DNA of 64,000 bases from Butyricicoccus_A sp963620595 (lineage in GTDB: Bacteria; Bacillota; Clostridia; Oscillospirales; Butyricicoccaceae), in assembly GCA_963620595.1 (NCBI GenBank), contig CAVFAY010000010.1:1-64000 (forward strand), read 5' to 3'. Under the pieces are notes generated by a model. It made no database searches, was not told where the DNA came from, and was given only the letters and a program-made list of their open reading frames with translations. A program made the translations under genes and the position numbers. Shown here one piece after another: positions 7,053-14,644 of the stretch (positions are counted from its first letter, which is position 1; each line of letters opens with the position of its first letter).

Positions 7053-7352
7053 CGGATTATAGAATTATAGATTTTTTTCAAGGGTGATTTCAGTCTATAA
7101 TTTCTATAAAATCTATAATTCTATAATTTCATGTTTTCAGCCTATTTTTATCGTCATCGTCACCCTTTAGCAAGACCGTAAAGCAATATGATATGAAAAA
7201 CCATGTATTTAAGCGTTCCGCAAAGCATATCGCCATACAACAAAGGTGACGATACGCGAAAAATCATCGTCACCCTATCGTCATCGTCACCCTTTAGTCA
7301 ACTAAAGTACCGTCACCGATGACGATGTTTTGCGTGTTATCGTCACCCTTTT
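7013..7352. repeat. Iteron-like cluster of ATCGTCACCCTTT repeats
   Basis: A 22-base sequence starting TATCGTCATCGTCACC and ending CCTTTAG is present exactly at 7149-7170 and 7276-7297. Shorter copies of ATCGTCACCCT occur at 7263-7276 and 7339-7352, and inverted copies of (A)AAGGGTGACGAT at 7013-7032 and 7242-7253, plus a diverged one at 7311-7327. The cluster fills the space between two convergent genes, where no promoter is needed. Such arrays are usual at replication origins or partition/translocase loading sites; the role here is inferred. Confidence 0.6.
7056..7127. repeat. AT-rich 17-bp perfect inverted repeat inside the iteron region
   Basis: ATTATAGAATTATAGAT (7056-7072) is the exact reverse complement of 7111-7127; the 38-base spacer has a third partial copy (7094-7109). 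The element is almost pure A/T next to GC-richer iterons, resembling the easily melted part of an origin, or a terminator for the convergent genes. Together with the iteron entry this accounts for the 6922-7404 gap. Confidence 0.6.
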
Positions 7353-7404
7353 TCAAAAGCCCCGACATGCAGATTTGCACGTCGGGTCATCGTCGTTTTG
7401 TCCG

Positions 7405-8022
7405 TTATTCCGTATCGCTTTTGTTCATATTTTCCGCTGGCGGGAGTGCTCCCTTGGCATTGCTGAGGTAGGTCTCGGCAAGCCGTTCTGCATCGCTGCC
7501 GGATACCTCTGCGCCAAGTGGCGTGTGTGCGGTGATGACAGTTTCCGTTTGGTCTCTCATGCCGTCATAGTTCTTTTGCCAAAAGATGCCTGTGACAGGA
7601 TTGACCTTGCCGTCCTGCATAAGTCCCTCTCTGTATAAGGCGCAAAATTGCTGAACATTTTTGATGAAGTCGGTGCGTGCGGGGTTCGTAGTGCACCGAT
7701 TCGCCCAATCCCATGCGGTACCTTTGTCGATTCCAATAGCGGCATATGCGGCTTGATTGCCAATCTTCATATCATACTTTGCGCAAGTATCGAGGTAGTG
7801 CATAAACCTTCTCTTCATCTCTTCAACATCGTTATAATCCAATTTCTCAGTCGGCATAAGCTCCATCGTGAACTGAATCATCCGGGTGTTGTACCCTTCC
7901 GGCAAATCGGGATTATGCCCTTGTACTATCGGACTGTTTTTCCTCGCTTTCTCCAAGTTCGCAGGGCTGCTCTTCTGATACCCTGCCGTCCGCCTTGGTT
8001 GCTTGTCCTTCCCTCTGCCCAT
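7405..8022 (-). CDS. Phage terminase small subunit-like protein
   Basis: The 205-residue protein has a basic N-terminus, a helical central part (MKRRFMHYLDTCAKYDMKIGNQAAYAAIGIDKGTAWDWANR) and a conserved-looking end MQDGKVNPVTGIFWQKNYDGMRDQ. The AYAAIGI...AWDW part resembles the helix-turn-helix DNA-recognition region of small terminases that mark phage DNA for packaging, and NPVTGIFWQKNYDG is typical of this family in clostridial phages (from memory). It is the last gene of a leftward run of overlapping phage genes. A large terminase should follow directly; instead there is a 6.6 kb block and then a truncated one, so this gene no longer has a working partner nearby. Confidence 0.65.
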   Translation of the reverse strand: MGRGKDKQPRRTAGYQKSSPANLEKARKNSPIVQGHNPDLPEGYNTRMIQFTMELMPTEKLDYNDVEEMKRRFMHYLDTCAKYDMKIGNQAAYAAIGIDKGTAWDWANRCTTNPARTDFIKNVQQFCALYREGLMQDGKVNPVTGIFWQKNYDGMRDQTETVITAHTPLGAEVSGSDAERLAETYLSNAKGALPPAENMNKSDTE

Positions 8023-8026
8023 TCGT

Positions 8027-8254
8027 CTACCCTCTTTCTAATTTCATGATTGCTTTTTCTATCGCGGTTTGCGCCCGTTCGACACAGCCCACTACGCCGC
8101 TCATGCGCTTCTCTACTTCGTCCGAGATGGCATCGTCCATGTATTCCTCAAGGTACTCACGCAACTCATATCCGCACAACGCCTCTACCCAGTTCAGCGC
8201 GTCCGCCAAATCCTCCACGAACTCATAATGTCCGTTGATGTATAATTTCATCAT
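8027..8254 (-). CDS. Small hypothetical phage protein, 75 residues
   Basis: ATG at 8252-8254 overlaps the stop of the upstream double-HTH gene (ATGA) and has AAGGTGAG before it; a GTG nine bases upstream is possible but less likely. The product is acidic and mostly helical (EFVEDLADALNWVEALCGYELREYLEEYMDD). No motif recognised. Its stop is five bases before the small-terminase start, so it is part of the same leftward phage operon. Confidence 0.6.
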   Translation of the reverse strand: MMKLYINGHYEFVEDLADALNWVEALCGYELREYLEEYMDDAISDEVEKRMSGVVGCVERAQTAIEKAIMKLERG

Positions 8255-8742
8255 GCTACCCACTCACCTTCAATCGGGTCAAAGTGAATGTCCAATGCGG
8301 CATACAGCCGGAGAAGCGTTTCGGGACGCACGTTGTATCCCTGTCGTTCATACTTGTTAATATCAGAAGGGCAGGTATGCGCGAGATTGGCAAGTGCCTC
8401 ACAGGTCAGCCCGCGACGCTTGCGAACGAAGGTCAGCCAACCCGTCAGCTCGGCGCGTGCTGCATCGTCCTTGCGGGCTGCCAGCGAGGTCTGCGTTACG
8501 GCGCACATGCGCTCCGCAGGGTCGAACCGTGTCGGCGTGATGATGTCATTCGGCGTTACGCCCAGCGCCGCACACAGGTCAGGCAACACGGAGCACTTGA
8601 TAGTCGTGGCTCCGCGCTCCCAGCTCCGCAATGTGGACGGCGTGACACCTACCATGTCGTACAAGTCGAGCTGCGTCAGGTTCGCCGCTACGCGGTAGTA
8701 TGTCAATCTGTAGCCCTGTGCCTCAGCTGTCGTCATCGTCAT
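8251..8742 (-). CDS. Double helix-turn-helix (XRE-type) phage regulator
   Basis: Two HTH_XRE-like units are visible. The first is YRVAANLTQLDLYDMVGVTPSTLRSWERG followed by LPDLCAALGV; the second is VRKRRGLTCEALANLAHTCPSDINKYERQG followed by LLRLYAALDI. Each has the expected helix-turn-helix spacing. Tandem XRE domains in one chain give a pseudo-dimeric DNA binder. The start is uncertain: ATG codons at 8763, 8742 and 8736 are all in frame; I chose 8742, which has a weak GGGGAAG ahead of it. The 5' end overlaps the upstream gene by about 20 bases. Probably controls phage genes, target unknown. Confidence 0.65.
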   Translation of the reverse strand: MTMTTAEAQGYRLTYYRVAANLTQLDLYDMVGVTPSTLRSWERGATTIKCSVLPDLCAALGVTPNDIITPTRFDPAERMCAVTQTSLAARKDDAARAELTGWLTFVRKRRGLTCEALANLAHTCPSDINKYERQGYNVRPETLLRLYAALDIHFDPIEGEWVA

Positions 8743-9037
8743 CGTCTTCCCCGTTGTCATCACTCAGAAAATCCCTCTCGTAGTCGTCCCATGTGTATTC
8801 TTCATCCTCATGTTCTTCCCTGACCTTGTCCAACAGGGCATGCAGATGTCGTGTCGATGCGCGGAACGACAGCTCCATCAGCTCCATCTCGTCCATATCG
8901 CCGGTGTGGTAAATCTCGGCATTGCCCTTGCCATGGTTGACCACCACCGAAAGTCCGGTGATGGTCTTGTCCTTATATACGGTCTGCAACATTGTCTCCC
9001 AGAATTCAGGGAACGGAAGGTACTTAATCTTTGCCAT
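8723..9037 (-). CDS. Hypothetical phage protein with acidic tail
   Basis: ATG 9037 has GGAGGAA eight bases upstream, whereas the ATG at 9043 would lie directly against it. The 104-residue product starts MAKIKYLPFPEFWETML, is rich in Glu and Asp, and ends in a run of Asp residues. I recognise no domain. It overlaps the upstream gene by 14 bases and the downstream one by about 20, as is usual in compact phage operons. Confidence 0.6.
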   Translation of the reverse strand: MAKIKYLPFPEFWETMLQTVYKDKTITGLSVVVNHGKGNAEIYHTGDMDEMELMELSFRASTRHLHALLDKVREEHEDEEYTWDDYERDFLSDDNGEDDDDDDS

Positions 9038-9374
9038 TGTCATTTCCTCCTAAGGTAATCAGTTCGGCATACGGCAGGGATTCCACCCACGAGCAGAAGT
9101 CGCGCCACTCGTCCAACTTGTGATTCCGGCGGGCATGGTACATGTTCCGCAGGACAGCGTAGTTAAGCTGGACAGTCCGCTTCTGATTGTAGCTGGACGG
9201 GAGAAGCTGGATGAGCTTCTTCATTAGGGCAAGGTCGTTTTCTCCAACCTTTGCCCCGTAAACATAATATTCGCAAAAAAAGCTGTCGCTCTTGGCGTGA
9301 CCGTCATACGGGTTACACATTCCTCTGATGGCTGCATCCCAGCCGAATACCTCTGTGTTTGTAATCTCAATCAT
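9024..9374 (-). CDS. Phage protein with an apparent in-frame internal deletion
   Basis: ATG 9374 follows AAGGAG at nine bases and gives 116 residues. The start (MIEITNTEVFGWDAAIRGM) and the end (IQLLPSSYNQKRTVQLNYAVL...HKLDEW) are both hallmarks of one longer phage family of over 200 residues, in which a middle part with WWKEFDTYKVGT-like sequence separates GENDLALMKKL from IQLLPSSYN. Here the two ends join directly, so about 100 residues seem to have been lost in frame. The protein family has no firm function that I know. The comparison is from memory and needs an alignment. Confidence 0.55.
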   Translation of the reverse strand: MIEITNTEVFGWDAAIRGMCNPYDGHAKSDSFFCEYYVYGAKVGENDLALMKKLIQLLPSSYNQKRTVQLNYAVLRNMYHARRNHKLDEWRDFCSWVESLPYAELITLGGNDNGKD

Positions 9375-9375
9375 A

Positions 9376-9588
9376 TTATACATCTCCTTCCGCTCTGTGT
9401 AACGACTTTTCTTCACTGAACCCATCAGGATAACGGGCACGGAGCTTATCAATGTTCAGCTGCATTACATCTTCGAGAGTGAATCCAAACGCCGTGCACA
9501 GCTCCGCAAGCATCCAAAGGCAGTCTCCGATTTCCTTCTTCAAGTGCTCGTCGCTAACCGCATGCCCCTGATATTCATTTCCTGTCAT
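9376..9588 (-). CDS. MazG-like protein lacking its metal-binding helix
   Basis: The 70-residue product begins MTGNEYQ and then joins to SDEHLKKEIGDCLWMLAELCTAFGFTLEDVMQLNIDKLRARYPDGF, the second half of a MazG-like nucleotide pyrophosphohydrolase. Full-length phage MazG-like proteins are about 100-115 residues and carry an ExxE metal-binding motif in the part that is missing between NEYQ and SDEHL. The KEIGD.. segment with its ExxD is kept. Catalysis is doubtful. The ATG overlaps the stop of the DUF3310 gene in ATGA. An in-frame internal deletion is the simplest reading (inference). Confidence 0.6.
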   Translation of the reverse strand: MTGNEYQGHAVSDEHLKKEIGDCLWMLAELCTAFGFTLEDVMQLNIDKLRARYPDGFSEEKSLHRAEGDV

Positions 9589-9839
9589 TGCTTATCCTCC
9601 CCATTCAGTTCCAGTGCCTTGTTCAGATACCAGATGGCTTTCTTGATGTCCTCTGCATTGTTCTTGCGGCGGTGTCTGTAAAGATACTTAAACGCATTGC
9701 AGATACAGAACTCATATACGGCATCTCTGCCCTGTGTTTCTGTCATAACGTCGATGCACTCAAATTTGCCGGTTTCATAATGGCTTGGGTGATTGACATT
9801 ATCCGGTTCAAGTACCGGCTTTTTCGGTGTGCTGTCCAC
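9585..9839 (-). CDS. DUF3310 phage protein
   Basis: The 84-residue product has the DUF3310 signature: VNHPSHYETGKFECIDVM near the start, FCICNAFKYLYRHRRKN in the middle and DIKKAIWYLNKALEL at the end. The family is common in phages and is loosely called nucleotide kinase, without proof. It starts with GTG (9837-9839) behind AGGAGGAATGG. It is the first intact gene of the leftward phage run. A 25-codon frame (9839-9916, minus, starting MNRRRISTTH) overlaps its ribosome site and looks like the end of a further phage gene cut off by the transposase remnant. Confidence 0.75.
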   Translation of the reverse strand: MDSTPKKPVLEPDNVNHPSHYETGKFECIDVMTETQGRDAVYEFCICNAFKYLYRHRRKNNAEDIKKAIWYLNKALELNGEDKQ

Positions 9840-9906
9840 TATCCATTCCTCCTAATGTTGTCAATACGCGCTTTGATAGCGCGGACATGCGTGGTGGAAA
9901 TACGTC

Positions 9907-10098
9907 TACGATTCATTCTATGACTGCATCATTTGCCCTGAATGCCAGACTCTGAAATACACCACTACTAACAGAGATGGATACCGGGAATACAAAAGTG
10001 ATCCGAAAATCTGCGCCGCTTACACAACCAAAGAACTCTGTACCCATTCTAAGAATCATGTAAAGCCTGAATATGGCAGAAACCCAGCTACCACTTAA
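9907..10098 (+). pseudogene. IS1182-type transposase C-terminal remnant
   Basis: Read in the frame beginning at 9907, the stretch translates to about 60 residues including YDCIICPECQTLKY, TTTNRDGYREYKSDP and ELCTHSKN before TAA at 10096-10098. This Cys-rich zinc-ribbon part is typical of IS1182-family transposases. No upstream part of the transposase and no start codon are present, so it is a fragment. It abuts the first phage gene and probably marks a rearranged right end of the prophage region. Confidence 0.7.
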
Positions 10099-10151
10099 TG
10101 TGTAGCCGGGTTTCTCGACAGACTGAAAGATCCTGCACCAGCAGGATCTTT
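10081..10151. terminator. Two hairpins between the transposase remnant and the membrane-protein gene
   Basis: AACCCaGCTAC/GTAGCcGGGTT (10081-10113) and AAGATCCTGC/GCAGGATCTT (10127-10150, loop ACCA) form stems. The second is 10 perfect base pairs and lies 11 bases past the stop of the leftward YczE-like gene, so it should end that transcript. Confidence 0.6.
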
Positions 10152-10161
10152 GTTCTATGTA

Positions 10162-10830
10162 TTAACATTTCTGATGCAGAGTTCGATACGTTGCAAATCG
10201 AAAATGGCGATCCATCCAATTACCAACGATTCCAACACCTTTTCCCATTGTCAGTGCCGCAACAACGGTTCCGATACCAAGTCCATCCAGATGTCCCAAG
10301 AAACACACCGTCATCACACCGGTAATCAGCAGACATGTTGCGTCAAAGCCAATCTTAATCTTCGGATAACTAATTTTCGTAATATCCTCCAGTTCTCGCG
10401 GAAACAAATCAGTCGGAACAATCGGCATCTGACAGCGATTAGACATCGCGATGCCAAAACAGATAATCAGATAGCTGAGAATAAAATAGACAATTCTCCA
10501 GCTCAATGCAGTCGGCAAAATGTCAATCCACAGCTCGTGAAAATCCAACAGTTCGCCGAAAATAAAGCCAACCACAAAGCTGAACAAATACGGCAATACA
10601 AATCGTTTTCTCATGATCATCAGGCTGAAGATCAATAATCCTTGGAACAAATATGTCCATGTACCCAAGGTTAAAAACGGCAACACTTCAGAAAATGCAA
10701 ACGGCAAACTGGAAATCGCCGAAATGCCCGCACCAGAGTACAGCATCAAAACAACGCCGAATGCATCAATAAATACGGCGAAAATCAGCGCCAGCTCTCC
10801 GCGAATCAAAATCTTATTTTCTGTTGTCAT
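10162..10830 (-). CDS. YczE/YyaS/YitT-family membrane protein
   Basis: The 222-residue protein has five clear hydrophobic segments (about residues 10-33, 46-72, 78-98, 107-128 and 162-200) and the layout of the YczE-like (DUF6198) integral membrane family. It carries GTWTYLFQGLLIF and GKGVGIVGNWMDRHF, features of this group. Function is unknown; several relatives sit next to regulators of peptide synthesis or transport. It is transcribed divergently from a LysR regulator, whose palindromic box lies between the two, so it is the likely target (inference). An AGAGG precedes the ATG. Confidence 0.75.
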   Translation of the reverse strand: MTTENKILIRGELALIFAVFIDAFGVVLMLYSGAGISAISSLPFAFSEVLPFLTLGTWTYLFQGLLIFSLMIMRKRFVLPYLFSFVVGFIFGELLDFHELWIDILPTALSWRIVYFILSYLIICFGIAMSNRCQMPIVPTDLFPRELEDITKISYPKIKIGFDATCLLITGVMTVCFLGHLDGLGIGTVVAALTMGKGVGIVGNWMDRHFRFATYRTLHQKC

Positions 10831-10917
10831 ATAAACAGACCTCTTTCTCTTGTGAAATTCTATCTGCTCTTACTGTATCGCAGGCAATCCAAAAGAACAA
10901 ATGAATAGTTTAAATCA

Positions 10918-10951
10918 ATAGATAGTTTTTATCTATGGTTCGTGATATACT
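10918..10951. promoter_or_regulatory. LysR-type box and extended -10 of the regulator gene
   Basis: ATAGATA (10918-10924) and TATCTAT (10930-10936) form a perfect palindrome around five bases, the T-N11-A-type layout bound by LysR proteins, between the divergent YczE-like and LysR genes. An extended -10 TGaTATACT (10943-10951) drives the LysR gene. A related palindrome, TATCTATA-ATTC-TATAGATA, is at 11873-11892 at the end of the LysR gene. Confidence 0.65.
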
Positions 10952-10975
10952 ATGATAGTACAGGAGGAAACGCAA

Positions 10976-11881
10976 ATGAATTTAGATTATCTCCGATATT
11001 TTGTCAAGCTAGCAGAAATCCAGCACTACACGCGAGCTGCTGAACAGCTATGCATTTCTCAGCCCAGTTTAAGTCATGCCATCCGGCAATTAGAGACGGA
11101 ACTCGGTGTGCCGCTATTTGAAAAGACCGGCCGCAATACGACATTGACTCGATTTGGCGCAGATTTTTTATCCTGCGCACAGCGAACACTGTCTACCTTG
11201 GACGATGGGGTAACCGCTCTGCAAAAAAGTGCACGAGGCGAAGGTTTTATCCGCCTCGGATTTTTGCGTGTTCTTGGCATCAGCTATATTCCCCAGCTTG
11301 CCGCACAATTCCTAGCTGCCAATCCAAACAGGCAAATTCAATTTGATTTCCATAGTGACCGCACACAAGCATTGTTAAATGGATTATCCGAGCAAATGTA
11401 TGATTTGGTATTTTGTTCTAAGCCTGCACCGGAAATGCATATGACTGCGGTTCCGGTCACACAGCAAGACCTTGTACTCATTGTTCCGCCCAATCATCCA
11501 CTTTCTCATCTGCACAGCATTGATCTTTCTGAAGCCCTGCCATATCCGATGATTTATTTTGCCAAAGGTTCCGGCCTGCGCGAAGTTGTCGATGATTTGT
11601 TCGTTTCCTTCGGGGCAGCACCGCATATTGTGCTGGAAACCGAAGAAGATCAAGTCATTGCCGGTCTTGTCGCACAGGGATTTGGCATTGCCGTTGTCCC
11701 ATATATGGATTTGCTGCTCAAGCTAGACCTATGTATTTTAAAAATCAGTGCACCACCATATAAACGGGAATTTTTTATGGTTCACAATACGGATGTGTTT
11801 CTCCCACCTGTCATCGAGGACTTCCGCCAGTTTGTCTTCACGCATGGCAGAAATCCCACCGATCACACAAAGTATCTATAA
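10976..11881 (+). CDS. LysR-family transcriptional regulator
   Basis: From the ATG at 10976 (AGGAGG seven bases upstream) the 301-residue product starts MNLDYLRYFVKLAEIQHYTRAAEQLCISQPSLSHAIRQLE, the canonical LysR winged helix-turn-helix, followed by LFEKTGRNTTLTRFG. The rest (residues 90-295) is a periplasmic-binding-protein-like effector domain. An upstream in-frame ATG at 10952 exists but lies before the ribosome site. It probably controls itself and the divergent YczE-like gene through the ATAGATA palindrome. The ligand is not predictable. The tandem YhgE/Pip genes follow 220 bases downstream and might also be targets. Confidence 0.85.
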   Translation: MNLDYLRYFVKLAEIQHYTRAAEQLCISQPSLSHAIRQLETELGVPLFEKTGRNTTLTRFGADFLSCAQRTLSTLDDGVTALQKSARGEGFIRLGFLRVLGISYIPQLAAQFLAANPNRQIQFDFHSDRTQALLNGLSEQMYDLVFCSKPAPEMHMTAVPVTQQDLVLIVPPNHPLSHLHSIDLSEALPYPMIYFAKGSGLREVVDDLFVSFGAAPHIVLETEEDQVIAGLVAQGFGIAVVPYMDLLLKLDLCILKISAPPYKREFFMVHNTDVFLPPVIEDFRQFVFTHGRNPTDHTKYL

Positions 11882-12103
11882 TTCTATAGATATAATTTAT
11901 TATGTATGATTTTTCCATATATTTATCGTTTTAACTTTTAGTTAACAAATTTCCAGCACTTTGATCTTGAACATTTGCTTTTTATCCAACAGTTTTATGC
12001 ATATCGCAATTGAATTATCTTATCAAAATACAGTATAATATTTACTATACATTATCTTCTAATCGAAGTAAATTAAAATATATACTATATCTGGAGGGAA
12101 TTT

Positions 12104-14644
12104 ATGCGGTCTGTTTTTCAGATTTTTCGGCGGGATCTCCGCCGTTTGCTGCACAATCCAGCGGCAGCACTTGTCATGGCAGGTGTGTGTCTTTTGCCAT
12201 CACTCTATGCATGGTTTAATATTGCAGCCAATATGGATCCCTATGGTAATACCGAAGGCATCAAAGTGGCGGTTGCCAACAATGACACCGGAGCCGATAC
12301 TGATATCCTATCACTCAATGCAGGCGATGAAATCATAAAAAAGCTAAAAGATAACCATCAGCTTGGTTGGACATTCGTTGACACCAAAGACGCCAAGGAG
12401 GGCGTGAAATCCGGTGAATACTACGCGGCGATCGTCATTCCGGAGGATTTCAGTGAATCGCTGGTCAGCATCCTATCCGGAAAGCTGGAACAGCCAGAGC
12501 TCGATTATTATATCAATGAAAAGAAAAATGCCATTGCGCCAAAAATCACAGACACTGGTGCGACAACGATTCAACAGGAAATCAACGACACCTTTTCCGC
12601 TGTAGCCTCAGAGTCGATCTCGGAGATTATTCGTTCTTCTGTCTCCAGTCTTACCAGCGACTTAAACAGCACCAATCAAGATTTGACCGATTCTATTTCC
12701 GATGTGCAAAACAATCTGTCGCAATATCAGACGGCTGTGCAAAATTTTCAACACACAGTAGACCAGTCTAATTCCGTCATTGACGATACGATTAAAACAT
12801 TAGATCAAGTGGATCAAACGGCACAGTCCGGTTCCAATGCACTTTCCAATGTTTCCTCACAGCTTTCAAAAAGTCGGTCTGCACTCGGCAGTTTTTCTGG
12901 ACAGATCTCTGAAAATCTATCTAATGGAGAGACACAATTCAATAACATATCCCTTTCCGCCTCTTCTAAACTTGGCATTTTCGAAACCAATGCGAACGAA
13001 GTACTGACGACGGTGGGAAATGGCATTGACTCCGTTACAGCACTCAATCAGAAAAATGCGCAAATCATCAACGATTTATACGCGCTGCATCAAAGCATTC
13101 AAAATGATTCTTCTCTGTCCAACGCGATTACCGAACAAATCCAGAAATTACAGACGCAAAGTGCCTCCCTGCAAGAGCTGTTAGATTCATTAAATTCCGG
13201 AAATTCTGCAATGAAAGAAGCCGTCAGCACGGCAAAAAACGCACGAACCTCTTTGGAGCAGATTGCATCTAACGGAAAATCCTCCTTGCAGACCTCACGT
13301 GACAAACTAAATGCCCAAGTTTTTCCGCAAATCAACCAATCGCTGGACGGTCTTTCTACGGTAAATGGCGATTTGACCGCCGCACTGTCTGGCATTCCGT
13401 CAACAACCAAGCAAGTAAAGCAGATGTTGACGCAGCTCAAAACAACGATGAATGACAGCGCAGACATGCTAAGTCAGGCGGGTCAAACTCTCGGCACGTT
13501 AAATGAAAAGTTAGGAACGATCTCTACCGACTTGCAGTCTCTGCAAAGCTCAAACGCCTATCAACAGTTGCTTTCACTCGAAGGCATTGACGCCGATGCC
13601 GTTTCTGATTTCATGTCTTCTCCGGTCTCTATCAAATCAGATGTACAGTACGATGTAGAGAACTATGGCTCCGGTATGACACCGTTTTATACCAACCTTG
13701 CCCTCTGGGTTGGCGGCTTAATCCTCGTGTCCATTCTTAAGCAAGAAGTAGATACCAGCGGATTGCGCAGACGCTTTACACCAACGCAGGGTTATTTTGG
13801 CCGCTGGCTTCTATTCATTGTCGCCGGACTAATTCAAAGTGTCATTGTCTGCGCCGGTGATCTTATCCTGCTAAAAGTACAGTGTGTGCATCCGATTGCC
13901 TTTATTTTTGCCGGTGTTGTCTGCTCATTTGTATACGTCAATATCATTTATGCCCTTGCATCAACATTCAAACACATTGGCAAAGCAGTCGCCGTTGTCT
14001 TAATTATCTTGCAGATCCCCGGTTCTTCCGGCACCTATCCAATTGAAATGATGCCGGAATTCTTCCGAAAATTGCATCCGCTCTTTCCATTTACTTATGG
14101 CATCAACGCCATGCGCGAATGCATTGCCGGATTTTATGGTCATCTCTATATCAAAAATCTGCTCTTCCTGTCCGTCTTTGTCGTATTGTCTCTGTTTATC
14201 GGGTTGATTTTGCGCCCACTGTTGCAAAATCTCAACCATTTGTTCGACAAACGATTAGCCATCACGGAATTGATGCTTTGCGAAACTGACACAGCGGAAT
14301 ATCAGCGCCCGCAGCTTCGCATGTTAATCCGCACACTGGCTCGTGACGAAGCGGCGAAACAAAAGTATTTGGAACGTTCCGTAAACTTCGAACAAAACTA
14401 CTCAAAGCGCATCAAATACGGCTTCTTATGCATGTTAATCATCCCATTGATCTTTTTGATTTTGATGTTTAGTTTGGATTCCAAACTGGTCTTTTTGATC
14501 TTGTGGATTGTTTCTCTGATTGCTTTGTCTCTATATCTCATTGTCGTAGAATACATTCACGACAGAATCCAACGACAAGCCGATCTCAACGGATTGACAT
14601 CGGATGAACTGATGCAGGCAATAAAGGAGAACAAGAACAGATGA
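12104..14644 (+). CDS. YhgE/Pip-family membrane protein with C-terminal extension
   Basis: The 846-residue protein has the YhgE/Pip layout: a first membrane helix (about 20-42, LVMAGVCLLPSLYAWFNIAA), a conserved DPYGNTEGIKVAVANND segment, a long extracellular coiled-coil part (about 190-500, rich in Ser, Asn, Gln) and a block of six membrane helices (about 530-710). Family members are phage receptors (Pip of Lactococcus), EsaA-like secretion components or envelope proteins. This copy has an extra 130-residue end with two further hydrophobic segments (LLIIPLIFLILMF-like) that the next gene lacks. GGAGGG precedes the ATG. The stop overlaps the start of the second copy in ATGA. Confidence 0.85.
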   Translation: MRSVFQIFRRDLRRLLHNPAAALVMAGVCLLPSLYAWFNIAANMDPYGNTEGIKVAVANNDTGADTDILSLNAGDEIIKKLKDNHQLGWTFVDTKDAKEGVKSGEYYAAIVIPEDFSESLVSILSGKLEQPELDYYINEKKNAIAPKITDTGATTIQQEINDTFSAVASESISEIIRSSVSSLTSDLNSTNQDLTDSISDVQNNLSQYQTAVQNFQHTVDQSNSVIDDTIKTLDQVDQTAQSGSNALSNVSSQLSKSRSALGSFSGQISENLSNGETQFNNISLSASSKLGIFETNANEVLTTVGNGIDSVTALNQKNAQIINDLYALHQSIQNDSSLSNAITEQIQKLQTQSASLQELLDSLNSGNSAMKEAVSTAKNARTSLEQIASNGKSSLQTSRDKLNAQVFPQINQSLDGLSTVNGDLTAALSGIPSTTKQVKQMLTQLKTTMNDSADMLSQAGQTLGTLNEKLGTISTDLQSLQSSNAYQQLLSLEGIDADAVSDFMSSPVSIKSDVQYDVENYGSGMTPFYTNLALWVGGLILVSILKQEVDTSGLRRRFTPTQGYFGRWLLFIVAGLIQSVIVCAGDLILLKVQCVHPIAFIFAGVVCSFVYVNIIYALASTFKHIGKAVAVVLIILQIPGSSGTYPIEMMPEFFRKLHPLFPFTYGINAMRECIAGFYGHLYIKNLLFLSVFVVLSLFIGLILRPLLQNLNHLFDKRLAITELMLCETDTAEYQRPQLRMLIRTLARDEAAKQKYLERSVNFEQNYSKRIKYGFLCMLIIPLIFLILMFSLDSKLVFLILWIVSLIALSLYLIVVEYIHDRIQRQADLNGLTSDELMQAIKENKNR

